Part shown: piece by piece, positions 17,173-25,062 of the stretch
Numbering within the stretch: the first letter of the stretch is position 1
Layout of the letters: every line of letters starts with the position of its first letter
Assembly (NCBI GenBank): GCA_903882935.1
Contig: CAIRZB010000071.1
Span: 1 to 64,000 of the forward strand
Length of the DNA: 64,000 bases
From: an uncultured Parafilimonas sp.
GTDB lineage: Bacteria; Bacteroidota; Bacteroidia; Chitinophagales; Chitinophagaceae
Reading direction: 5' to 3'
Translations under genes and position numbers: made by a program
The notes under the pieces: model-generated
Database searches by the model: none
What the model saw: only the letters and a program-made list of their open reading frames with translations
Told to the model about the DNA's origin: nothing

Positions 17173-18537
17173 ATGCTTACCCTTTCCCCCAAACAGTCAA
17201 GGGCCATGGATGCCATCGCCAGCGAACAATATACGTTTATCCTTTTTGGCGGTGCCATGGGCGGTGGCAAAACCTTTTGGGGCCTGTCGGCACTGCTGAT
17301 TATGTGCGAGATATTCCCCGGCAGCCGTTGGTGCGTCATCCGCGAAGACATGGAAAAAATCCGAACCACCACCATACCCAGCTTTAAAAAATTGCAACCC
17401 AGCGGCACCTTGCGCGAAAGCCCCTTTAACTATACCCACCACAATGGCAGCGTTATATTGTTTAAAGGCGAGAATTACGACAACGACAAAGACCTGCAGT
17501 GGCTTAAAGGGCTGGAAGTAAACGGCTTTTTGTTTGAGGAGATAAACGAATGCAACCAGGATACTTTTGAGCTTGCCTTTAGCCGTGCAGGGCGCTGGGA
17601 ATGCGCCCCCAACCGGCCCAAGCCCATTATACTGGCCACTTGCAACCCCACCAAGAATTGGGTAAAAACATTGGTGTACGACCGTTGGGTGAACGGCACA
17701 TTACCCCCAAACTGGCTGTACTTGCCCAGCAGCATTGAGGATAACCCACACTTAACTAATGAGTACAAGCAAAACCTTGGCAGCTTGCCGCGCTATAAAT
17801 ACGAAGTGTTTGTAAAAGGCAATTGGGATGTGCAGCTTAAAACCGGGGGCGAGTTTTACAAATGCTTTAACCTGCAGCAGCACACCGGCAGCTACCCCTA
17901 TAACCCCACCCTGCCCCTGCACATAAGCTGGGATGATAATGTTAACCCTTACCTGCCCTGCGGTATTTTTCAAATTAGCGTTATGGAACTGCGCATGGTG
18001 GCAGAAATTGCCGCCGTAACACCGGGCAACACTATAAGCGCGGTATGTAGTGAGTTGCTGCGTATGTACCCCGCCCACAACGCTGGGATGTTTATTTACG
18101 GCGACGCTACCGCTAACAAACAGGACACGAGGCTGGAGAAAGGCTACAACTTCTTTCGGCTTATTTTGGATGCCCTGCGCCAGTACCAACCCGTTAACCG
18201 GGTGCTGGCCAGCAACCCCAGTGTGGTGATGCGCGGCAATTGGATAAACACTGTGTTTGAGAAAGAGCCACGCGGCCTGCGTTTTAGAATTGATGAAAGT
18301 TGCAAGCATGCCATTACCGATTTCACTTGCCTTAAAGAGGCCGCAGACGGCACCAAGCTGAAGGAGATGGATACCAACCCCATTACCAAAGTACGCTACC
18401 AAAAGCTGGGCCATTTTACCGACCTGTTTGATTACATAGCATGCAGTGCCTTTGCGAACGATTTTGCAGCCTGGCAAAAAGGAGGTGCCAGCCCATTGCC
18501 GTCTGTGGGTAGAAATGTGAGTAAAAATATCTATTGA
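17173..18537 (+). CDS. Solitary phage terminase large subunit-like protein
   Basis: 454 aa starting MLTLSPKQSRAMDAI; an upstream in-frame start at 17101 would add a low-complexity tail. The ATPase half has a P-loop FGGAMGGGKTFWG (residues 25-37) and Walker B GFLFEEINE; the nuclease half has candidate RNase H-like acidic residues in ISWDDNVNP, IYGDATANK and HFTDLFDYIA. The enzyme would package phage DNA. No portal, capsid, small terminase or integrase gene is near: it sits between a Crp gene and ftsZ. It appears full length and more C-rich in third positions than its neighbours, suggesting a recent or domesticated prophage remnant. Confidence 0.85.
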   Translation: MLTLSPKQSRAMDAIASEQYTFILFGGAMGGGKTFWGLSALLIMCEIFPGSRWCVIREDMEKIRTTTIPSFKKLQPSGTLRESPFNYTHHNGSVILFKGENYDNDKDLQWLKGLEVNGFLFEEINECNQDTFELAFSRAGRWECAPNRPKPIILATCNPTKNWVKTLVYDRWVNGTLPPNWLYLPSSIEDNPHLTNEYKQNLGSLPRYKYEVFVKGNWDVQLKTGGEFYKCFNLQQHTGSYPYNPTLPLHISWDDNVNPYLPCGIFQISVMELRMVAEIAAVTPGNTISAVCSELLRMYPAHNAGMFIYGDATANKQDTRLEKGYNFFRLILDALRQYQPVNRVLASNPSVVMRGNWINTVFEKEPRGLRFRIDESCKHAITDFTCLKEAADGTKLKEMDTNPITKVRYQKLGHFTDLFDYIACSAFANDFAAWQKGGASPLPSVGRNVSKNIY

Positions 18538-18676
18538 TATACCTAGCCCTTGGGGCATCTTATTAACGTGTTGGCAAGTGGCAACGGAAAAATTAACAGC
18601 ACAACACTTTGCTTTGGCAACCCCCTAAACCTTACACCACAATCCGTTTAAGTTTATAACTGCCCAAAGTGTGTAA

Positions 18677-18704
18677 TGGGCATTGGCCCAACGGCCCTTT
18701 TTTT
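18677..18704 (+). terminator. Terminator downstream of the terminase gene
   Basis: GGGC (18678-18681) can pair with GCCC (18694-18697), or TGGGC with GCCCA (18677-18690), followed by seven T (18698-18704) on the plus strand, 140 nt after the terminase stop. The rest of 18538-18877 holds no credible gene. Confidence 0.5.
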
Positions 18705-18812
18705 CCGCGGCCCCCTGGAACTTGCAGTTAAGCGGTTATATATTGGCATAACATCAAGTTTGGCAATGGCAAAAACCAACTACAGAGCGCGCAGGTTTTA
18801 TACAAAAGCATC

Positions 18813-18848
18813 GTATAAAAAAAATCCCCCGGGGGCGAAACCCAGGGG
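18813..18848 (-). terminator. Terminator of the dcw operon after ftsZ
   Basis: On the minus strand CCCCTGGG pairs with CCCCGGGG-type sequence with one mismatch around loop TTTCGC, followed by ATTTTTTTTATA. It lies 30 nt beyond the ftsZ stop codon and should end the cell-division transcript. Confidence 0.7.
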
Positions 18849-18877
18849 AACAACTAAAACATCATGTTCAAAAAAAA

Positions 18878-20833
18878 TTAATCAGGCTTTTTGCCTTCTA
18901 AAAAACTATTGCGGCTGTTAAGCTCACCTTTGTCGTTTTCGTTCTTGTTTACAGTATGCTTGCTATAGTAATTCTCCACCGAGGCAAGCGTGTTGCCAAA
19001 CAGTTCCATATTACGGCGCACATATGCTGGCACTTGGTCAAATTCACCATTTACATCCTGGCCTGTTCCTGTTTTAAATGACAGGTTGCGCAGCTTGCTA
19101 AGGCGGTCAGCAGCACGGCGGCGCTGGTCTTCCTCAGTACCCATATCTTGCACAGCGTTCCGGTTGTTCGGCAGCTGTGTTGCGTTAACTGGCTGCGCTT
19201 CGGGTTCTTCTTTTATCACCAATGTAAAAGAAAGGTTTTCCTCCGGCTCGGGCTCATTTCTAAGCACGGGCAGCGGCGCCTCCTCCTGCTTTGGGGCTAT
19301 GGGCTGCCGTATTTCCAATGGTATTTCGTCAAACTTTATAGGCTGCTGCGGCACTGGCACCTGCCTATACATATAACTCATTTCCCGTTGCTCTTCTGCA
19401 TAAATATTGGCGGGTTTGTTTAAAAAGCTGCTGCGGGCAGTGGTTTTACTTTCAAACGGCTTTGCTTCAGCAAAATTATTTTCTGGCAAAACAGTTTGCG
19501 GCACCGCATTTTCAACAGGCTTTTCAGCATAAGTCATCTGTAGCAATGGGTCAATTGACGCTGTTTTTTTAATCGGTTCCTGCTCTATTTGCTTAGTGGG
19601 TTCAACGGGTACCGTTAGTTCAAAAACAACCTGCTTTTCTACCGCAGCTGTTATGGAAGCGGGCTGTGATTCCTCTTTAAAAACAGGCATCCTAAAACTA
19701 TCTGTGGCGTCCATTATCCTGGGGGCAAAAGGGTCTTTATCTTCAAACGGCAGCGGGGCCTGGTTATACATTTTCTTCTCCTCCCCTTCAATACCCAACC
19801 GCATAACTATTTTTTCTTCTTTTTGCACTGGCTCTTTCGCAGTAACAGTATCCTTTGCAAAAGGGTCCTTATGCTCAAAACCCGTGGCTATAAGTGTTAT
19901 GCCCACCTTTCTTTCCAGCGAGCTGTCGTAACCCATACCCACAATTACGTCGGTTTCGTCACCTGCCTGCATACGTAAGTGGTTGTTGATAATTTCTAGT
20001 TCATCCATGGTACACTCGTAGTCACCCTCGGCACTGTTTATGTTTATCAATATCCATTTTGCGCCCCTAATTTCGCTGTCGTTGAGCAAAGGCGAATTCA
20101 ACGCCTCTTCAATGGCTTGCTGGGCCCTATTTTCACCCTCGGCGGCTGCGCTACCCAATATAGCAACGCCACCATTTTTCATTACCGTGCATACATCGGC
20201 AAAGTCAACAATGATGTGGCCTCGGCTATTGATAATGTCTGTAATACATTTTGCGGCGGTTGCCAACACATTGTCGGCTTTAAAAAAAGCTTCCTTCAGC
20301 TTTAAGTCACCATATTGCATGCGCAACTTGTCATTGCTTATCACCAGCAAGGTATCCACATAGGGCTGCAATTGCCTTATGCCTTCTTCCGCTTGCCTTA
20401 GGCGACGTGGCCCCTCAAAACCAAAAGGCGTTGTTACTATACCAACGGTAAGTATATTTAAGTCGCGGCATATTTTGGCTATAATAGGCGCGCCACCTGT
20501 GCCGGTACCGCCGCCCATGCCGGCAGTTATAAATGCCATTTTGGTATTTACCTCCAATATGCGCCGTATTTCTTCCAACGATTCTTCCGTGGCATTTTTA
20601 CCCACCTCAGGGTTAGCGCCAGCCCCAAGGCCCTGTGTTAACTGCGGCCCCAACTGTATTTTATTGGGCACTTTACTTTGTTCAAGCGCCTTTACATCTG
20701 TGTTGCAGATTATAAAATCAACGTTTTCAATATCCTGTGCAAACATGTAGTTTACCGCATTGCTTCCGCCGCCGCCCACACCCAACACTTTTATGATGGA
20801 TGATTTTTGTTTAGGCAAATCAAAATGTATCAT
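18878..20833 (-). CDS. ftsZ: Cell division protein FtsZ
   Basis: 651 aa. The tubulin-like GTPase occupies residues 1-~320, with GVGGGGSNAVN near residue 18, the signature GGGTGTGG at 107-114 and NTDVKALE. It is followed by a ~300-residue low-complexity linker rich in Glu, Pro and Gln, much longer than in E. coli but usual in Bacteroidota, and a conserved tail DQVPAYVRRNMELFG near residue 590, the FtsA-binding peptide region, then a further ~50-residue charged extension. It polymerises into the Z-ring at midcell. Last gene of the dcw cluster, downstream of ftsA. Confidence 0.98.
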   Translation of the reverse strand: MIHFDLPKQKSSIIKVLGVGGGGSNAVNYMFAQDIENVDFIICNTDVKALEQSKVPNKIQLGPQLTQGLGAGANPEVGKNATEESLEEIRRILEVNTKMAFITAGMGGGTGTGGAPIIAKICRDLNILTVGIVTTPFGFEGPRRLRQAEEGIRQLQPYVDTLLVISNDKLRMQYGDLKLKEAFFKADNVLATAAKCITDIINSRGHIIVDFADVCTVMKNGGVAILGSAAAEGENRAQQAIEEALNSPLLNDSEIRGAKWILININSAEGDYECTMDELEIINNHLRMQAGDETDVIVGMGYDSSLERKVGITLIATGFEHKDPFAKDTVTAKEPVQKEEKIVMRLGIEGEEKKMYNQAPLPFEDKDPFAPRIMDATDSFRMPVFKEESQPASITAAVEKQVVFELTVPVEPTKQIEQEPIKKTASIDPLLQMTYAEKPVENAVPQTVLPENNFAEAKPFESKTTARSSFLNKPANIYAEEQREMSYMYRQVPVPQQPIKFDEIPLEIRQPIAPKQEEAPLPVLRNEPEPEENLSFTLVIKEEPEAQPVNATQLPNNRNAVQDMGTEEDQRRRAADRLSKLRNLSFKTGTGQDVNGEFDQVPAYVRRNMELFGNTLASVENYYSKHTVNKNENDKGELNSRNSFLEGKKPD

Positions 20834-20877
20834 ACTCGTCCAGTTTTAATTTTAGGTTAGTAAGTTTTAATAAGCTT

Positions 20878-20940
20878 TTAGCAATTAGCCTTTAGCTTTT
20901 TAGTAATTCGCTTGCATGTAAGCGTGTAGCTAATGGCTAA
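20878..20940. repeat. TTAGC-type inverted repeat in the ftsA-ftsZ spacer
   Basis: TTAGCAATTAGC (20878-20889) and GCTAATGGCTAA (20929-20940) are inverted copies with 11 of 12 matches; inside is a second stem CGCTT/AAGCG (20909-20924). The whole would form a nested hairpin in the mRNA between ftsA and ftsZ. It has the look of a short-unit repeat family (TTAGC, TAGCTTTTAG) rather than a terminator, as no T-run follows. Confidence 0.6.
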
Positions 20941-20960
20941 CAACTTGCCGCTAAAAGCAG

Positions 20961-22322
20961 CTATATCATTTTATCGGGTTCCTCTTTAAACACATCAATC
21001 AGCCCATCTTTAAACATGTCCCAAATTCTGCGTTTAGGCACTTTTACTTGTGCTTCATTTTGTGGCGGTGGCGTAGCTGTAAACTTCTCGTCCTTCTTAA
21101 GATTATCAGGCACCTCTACCTTGGTAAACTTGCTTTCAAATTCCTTATACTTATGTTCGTAATCGCTGTACCCTTTTAATATAAGGCCGATACAGGTTGA
21201 ATACATTGGCTTGGCAAGCTCTTCAATATGATTTGCCGCAAGATGCTCATTGGGAAAACCAATGCGCGCGCTTAAGCCCGTAACATACTCTGTTAGTTGC
21301 TTTAAGTGCATCAACTGGCTTCCACCTCCTGTTAGTATAATACCCCCGCTCAACATGCGTGCGTCAAGGTCAATTTGCTTTAAATGGTAGGTTACAAACT
21401 CCAATATTTCGGTCATTCTTGCACTAATGATGTGCGCGAGTGTTTGCACGCTAATTTCTTTTGCGGGCATGCCTTTTAAACCCGGTATGGTTATAACGGC
21501 ATTGCTTTTGGTTTCGGCCGGTAGGGCACTGCCAAACTGTATCTTCATTTGCTCGGCCTGTATTTTCAGCACACCCAAGCCGGTACGTATGTCGTTGGTA
21601 ATGTTTTCACCGCCAAAAGGTATTACCGCTGTATGTTTTAAAATACCTTCACTAAATACTGCAAGGTCGCTGGTGCCGCCGCCAATGTCTAGTATAGCAA
21701 CGCCTGCCTCTAAGTCAATATCGCTCATAACAGCACTGGCAGAGGCCAATGGCTGTAGCACAAGGTCCTTTGTACGTAGGCCGCTGCGCTCCACCGCACG
21801 GTTTATGTTACGGATGGCATTACGGTCGCCCGTGATGATATGAAAGTTAGCACCCAACTTAACTCCGTTTACGCCAACAGGCACTGTAATGTTGTGGTTA
21901 TTGTCAACATGAAAATCTTGCGGTATCACATCAATAATCTGGTCGCCTGCCGGTATAAACGTTTTACGTTGGTTTTCCACCAACTGGTCAACCTCCCATT
22001 GCTCAATTTCCGTGTCGGGGTTTTGGCGCACGATATCCCCCCTTGTTTGCAGGCTTTTTATATGGTGGCCTGCCACGCCAACATATACTTCGCTTATTTC
22101 TAGGTCGGGGTTGCTGGCGGCACAATTAGCCAGTGCTGCCTGTATGCCCTTTATGGTTTGGTCAATGTTAAGCACCTGGCCGTGCTGCACGCCTATGCTA
22201 TTGGCACGCCCAAAGCCAAGTATCTCCAGTTTGTCGTATTCATTCTTACGCCCTGCAATGGCAGCAATTTTGGTTGTGCCAATATCAAGACCCACAATGA
22301 TTGGTGCTTCCTTAAAATTCAT
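20961..22322 (-). CDS. ftsA: Cell division protein FtsA
   Basis: 453 aa from the ATG giving MNFKEAPIIVGLDIGTTK; a frame extension of 27 codons upstream has no support. Actin-like ATPase: phosphate-1 loop GLDIGTTKIAAIAG, phosphate-2 AILDIGGGTSDLAVF, adenosine motif ILTGGGSQL. The C terminus RRIWDMFKDGLIDVF is the amphipathic helix that tethers FtsA to the membrane, so it anchors FtsZ. Gap of 115 nt from ftsQ and 127 nt to ftsZ. Confidence 0.97.
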   Translation of the reverse strand: MNFKEAPIIVGLDIGTTKIAAIAGRKNEYDKLEILGFGRANSIGVQHGQVLNIDQTIKGIQAALANCAASNPDLEISEVYVGVAGHHIKSLQTRGDIVRQNPDTEIEQWEVDQLVENQRKTFIPAGDQIIDVIPQDFHVDNNHNITVPVGVNGVKLGANFHIITGDRNAIRNINRAVERSGLRTKDLVLQPLASASAVMSDIDLEAGVAILDIGGGTSDLAVFSEGILKHTAVIPFGGENITNDIRTGLGVLKIQAEQMKIQFGSALPAETKSNAVITIPGLKGMPAKEISVQTLAHIISARMTEILEFVTYHLKQIDLDARMLSGGIILTGGGSQLMHLKQLTEYVTGLSARIGFPNEHLAANHIEELAKPMYSTCIGLILKGYSDYEHKYKEFESKFTKVEVPDNLKKDEKFTATPPPQNEAQVKVPKRRIWDMFKDGLIDVFKEEPDKMI

Positions 22323-22437
22323 ATCGATGTGTTTTAGTTGTTTTATGTTTATCAACGTGCTACCTGGTGGCAGCCTGTTTTCAGTATCTCTTTTTTGCTT
22401 CAATTTGCTATACCCTTTACTCCGCTTAATTACGTAT

Positions 22438-23466
22438 CTAACCTCGGTGCCTTCGCATTACCGCCCTGGGTGGTTTTTTTCCGCCGTTGGCACCTCTTGT
22501 ACCTTGGGCGTTGTGCGCTGCTTGCCTTGTGCCTCTTTTTGGCGGCAGCGTTGGTGTTATGCTTGTATGCTGAATGCCGCGGGCCACCGTGTCGCGCCCT
22601 GCGTTGGGTTGCGGTTTGGGTGGGTTGCTTATACGTAAGCTGTCACCTGCCACCAAACCTGCGCTTGCACCAACTGCGGGCTGGGTTGAGTCAACGGCAT
22701 TTAACATTGCCCCCCTTTTTACCGCCACCACCTGCCCTTCGTATTGCACATCTATGGCAGAGTATTTTTCAAAACCTGCTTTACTCCAAACCTGCTTGTA
22801 AAAAGCATACAGCTTTTTAAATTTTGTGCCAATGCCTTCCGCCGTACCCAAGTTTATCAGCTGGTTGCCCAGCACCGGTATTATTTGGTATGTACGTTGG
22901 GGCGTAATATCCACCTGTGCCACCTGTGCCATCCAAAAACTGTCATTTTGAATATACAGGGCAATATTTTTTACTTCGTGCAACAAAACACTGTCGGCGT
23001 GCCTTAACGTGTCGCTCTCCAAGGGGAAAGAAGTGAACACTGGCACCCTTGCAGCATGCCTTGCGCTAATTGGCAAAAGCTTGGCCGCACTGTCAATATA
23101 AAACGACTTGCCAGACACCGTAAAAACTCTTGCTAACGGCTGCCGCTCAATTATTTTCACCGTAAGCAATTGGTTATTATCAAAGAACAACTGCGCATCT
23201 TTTATCCAAACATTCTTCTCCAATTCCTTTTCAACCAACCCCAGCGGAATATTCTCTACCTGCCTGCCCTTTACCACATTATTTTTCTGCAGCAGTATTC
23301 CTATTTCAGCAGTGTCTACAAAAACATGGTCCCCTGCATCATCCAAGTCAATTTTAATATCGCTGCATACCTTGCGGTCTTTGGCTTGCATGGCAGCCAC
23401 CAGAAGCACCACACAGGTGCAGCCCAACAGGCACCATAACAATATTTGCAACCGCTTCTTCCACAT
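22438..23466 (-). CDS. ftsQ: Cell division protein FtsQ-like
   Basis: 342 aa. Short cytoplasmic N terminus (MWKKR), one membrane helix (ILLWCLLGCTCVVLLVAAM), then a POTRA-like domain (DHVFVDTAEIGILLQKNN, PLGLVEKELEKNVWIKDAQLFFDNNQLLTVKIIERQPLARVF) and the beta domain. From about residue 262 the sequence becomes Ala/Pro/Gly-rich, ending in a strongly basic tail (GKKPPRAVMRRHRG) that is not part of the usual fold. FtsQ links the early ring to FtsL and FtsI in the periplasm. Position between murC and ftsA is the classical one. Confidence 0.92.
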   Translation of the reverse strand: MWKKRLQILLWCLLGCTCVVLLVAAMQAKDRKVCSDIKIDLDDAGDHVFVDTAEIGILLQKNNVVKGRQVENIPLGLVEKELEKNVWIKDAQLFFDNNQLLTVKIIERQPLARVFTVSGKSFYIDSAAKLLPISARHAARVPVFTSFPLESDTLRHADSVLLHEVKNIALYIQNDSFWMAQVAQVDITPQRTYQIIPVLGNQLINLGTAEGIGTKFKKLYAFYKQVWSKAGFEKYSAIDVQYEGQVVAVKRGAMLNAVDSTQPAVGASAGLVAGDSLRISNPPKPQPNAGRDTVARGIQHTSITPTLPPKRGTRQAAHNAQGTRGANGGKKPPRAVMRRHRG

Positions 23467-23536
23467 TTTAACTTCACGAATTATTGCGAATTGAACGAAT
23501 TATAAAACCAACCGCACCATTTATCAAGCCCACTTA

Positions 23537-24955
23537 TTATGTTGTCTCTAAAATTTCTTTAACTGGCTTAACTAAGGTGTCAATGTCGCCCGCGCCGCTC
23601 GTTACTACCAATGCGGGCTTGTTTTGTTTCATCCAAGCCAACGTCTCCTCTTTTGTAAAAACGTGCTTGTTGCCATGCATGTAGCCCGCTATCAAATCGC
23701 TCGTCACCCCTTCCATCGGTAGCTCCCGGGCAGGGTAAATGGGTAGCAATATCACCTCGTCGGCCAGATCAAGGCTCTCGGCAAACTCCTTCGCCAAATC
23801 CTTGGTACGGCTGAACAAATGTGGCTGGAACACTACCACACATTTCTGCCCTTTAAACAAACTCCTTACACCTGTTATCAATGCCCGCAGCTCTTCGGGG
23901 TGGTGCGCATAATCATCAATCAACACATGTTGTTCATTTTTCAACATATACTCAAACCTCCGCCTCACACCTTTGAAAGCACTAACCGCTGCTTTTATTT
24001 TATCGTCTTCAATCTTTAAATATTTTGCAATGGCTATTGCTGCTATGCTGTTTTCAATGTTATGCAATCCGCCAACATGCAATACCACATCGTGCAGAAC
24101 CCACTCTTTATGAACCACATTATACCGGTATGCGCCATCCTCCACTTTTACGTCTGCTGCATACACATCGGCCGCCGTGTTATCAAAACTGTAGGTATAA
24201 TGTGTGGCAGCACTCAGCTCGGCACTCCGCGCCATGCCGTGTTTCGATATAAGGCACCCCCCAATTTTAACCCGTTGCGAAAACTGCACAAACGCATCTT
24301 CTACTGCCTGTGGTGTACCATAAATATCCAAATGGTCAGGGTCCATGGCAGTAATCACTGCCACGTCAGGTACAAGCTTCAAGAAACTCCGGTCGTATTC
24401 ATCCGCCTCCACCACGCAAACATTCCGTTCGCTGCTCCAAAAATTGGTGTTGTAGTTGGCGGAAATACCTCCCAAAAACGCATTACTGCCATACCCTGTG
24501 TGCCGCAGCAAATGCGCCGCCATGGTGGTGATGGTTGTTTTGCCATGTGTACCGGCCACACAAATGTTAAATGAGTTTTCCGTTATCCATTGCAGCACAT
24601 CGCTGCGCTTAACCACCTTGTACCCATGTTCCCGGTAATATGCCAACCCCTTGTGCGATGCTGGCACCGCGGGCGTGTACACAACCACTTCCGCGTCTTT
24701 TGCTATTAAATCAACATTATCCTCATACTGTATGCTTATGCCCGAGGCTTCCAACTCCCTTGTTAACGCCGTTGGTGTTTTATCATACCCACTAACCCTG
24801 GCCCCACGGCTGTGGAAATACCTGGCCAACGCACTCATACCGATACCACCGATGCCGATGAAGTAGATGACCGCCAACGCGTCAACACCACTCTTACCTC
24901 CCCCGCCCCCTAAAGGGCTGGCCGTAAACTGCTTAATATTTTGTGCTTCCCTCAT
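23537..24955 (-). CDS. murC: UDP-N-acetylmuramate--L-alanine ligase MurC
   Basis: 472 aa. Mur ligase with the N-terminal Rossmann domain IYFIGIGGIGMSALARYF, ATP loop GTHGKTT (residues 135-141) and central EADEYDRSFLKL, DHLD and HHPEE motifs. It adds L-Ala to UDP-MurNAc in the cytoplasm. The usual Bacteroidota MurC begins almost directly at the IYFIG motif; here ~28 extra residues precede it, containing SPLGGGGGK (13-21) encoded by the palindromic repeat. No ATG lies between the repeat and the fold, so the extension must be translated. Confidence 0.97.
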   Translation of the reverse strand: MREAQNIKQFTASPLGGGGGKSGVDALAVIYFIGIGGIGMSALARYFHSRGARVSGYDKTPTALTRELEASGISIQYEDNVDLIAKDAEVVVYTPAVPASHKGLAYYREHGYKVVKRSDVLQWITENSFNICVAGTHGKTTITTMAAHLLRHTGYGSNAFLGGISANYNTNFWSSERNVCVVEADEYDRSFLKLVPDVAVITAMDPDHLDIYGTPQAVEDAFVQFSQRVKIGGCLISKHGMARSAELSAATHYTYSFDNTAADVYAADVKVEDGAYRYNVVHKEWVLHDVVLHVGGLHNIENSIAAIAIAKYLKIEDDKIKAAVSAFKGVRRRFEYMLKNEQHVLIDDYAHHPEELRALITGVRSLFKGQKCVVVFQPHLFSRTKDLAKEFAESLDLADEVILLPIYPARELPMEGVTSDLIAGYMHGNKHVFTKEETLAWMKQNKPALVVTSGAGDIDTLVKPVKEILETT

Positions 24956-25062
24956 TTTTTACTTCTTTGGGTAAAACATACTTTATTCTATCCCGGTTCT
25001 CGAATATTCCTACTACATTATCATATCGCGTCATTCTTCCCCCTTTAGAGGGCGGTGGTGGC
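24891..25062 (-). repeat. MITE-like unit between murG and murC, inverted palindromic ends
   Basis: Two inverted copies of a CCCTTTAGGG palindrome with a G-rich arm bound this unit. On the minus strand the left end is CCACCGCCCTCTAAAGGG (end of murG) and the right end CCCTTTAGGGGGCGGGGG (start of murC). The murG stop codon TAA lies inside the left palindrome and the murC N-terminal codons lie inside the right one. The interior holds a 33-codon reading frame. Confidence 0.6.
24933..25034 (-). CDS. Possible small ORF between murG and murC
   Basis: 33 codons, ATG directly after the palindrome at the murG end, stop TAA 23 nt inside murC. The reading (MTRYDNVVGIFENRDRIKYV, then LPKEVKNEG) looks protein-like with mixed charge, unlike random AT-rich sequence. 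It is nearly exactly bounded by the inverted palindromes, so it may be a passenger of that repeat or an old gene fragment. No recognised family; translation is unproven. Confidence 0.3.
   Translation of the reverse strand: MTRYDNVVGIFENRDRIKYVLPKEVKNEGSTKY

Noticed and set aside
17752-18558. 268-codon open frame antisense to the terminase gene
   Set aside because: The terminase frame has clear motifs; the antisense frame has low-complexity translation and no start context. It follows from codon bias.
17173-18877. Prophage
   Set aside because: No integrase, capsid, portal or attachment repeats flank the terminase; the only Xer gene is the housekeeping one 24 kb away.
18676-18921. 81-codon plus-strand open frame between the terminase gene and ftsZ
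   Set aside because: It covers two terminators and runs into the ftsZ 3' end; composition not protein-like.
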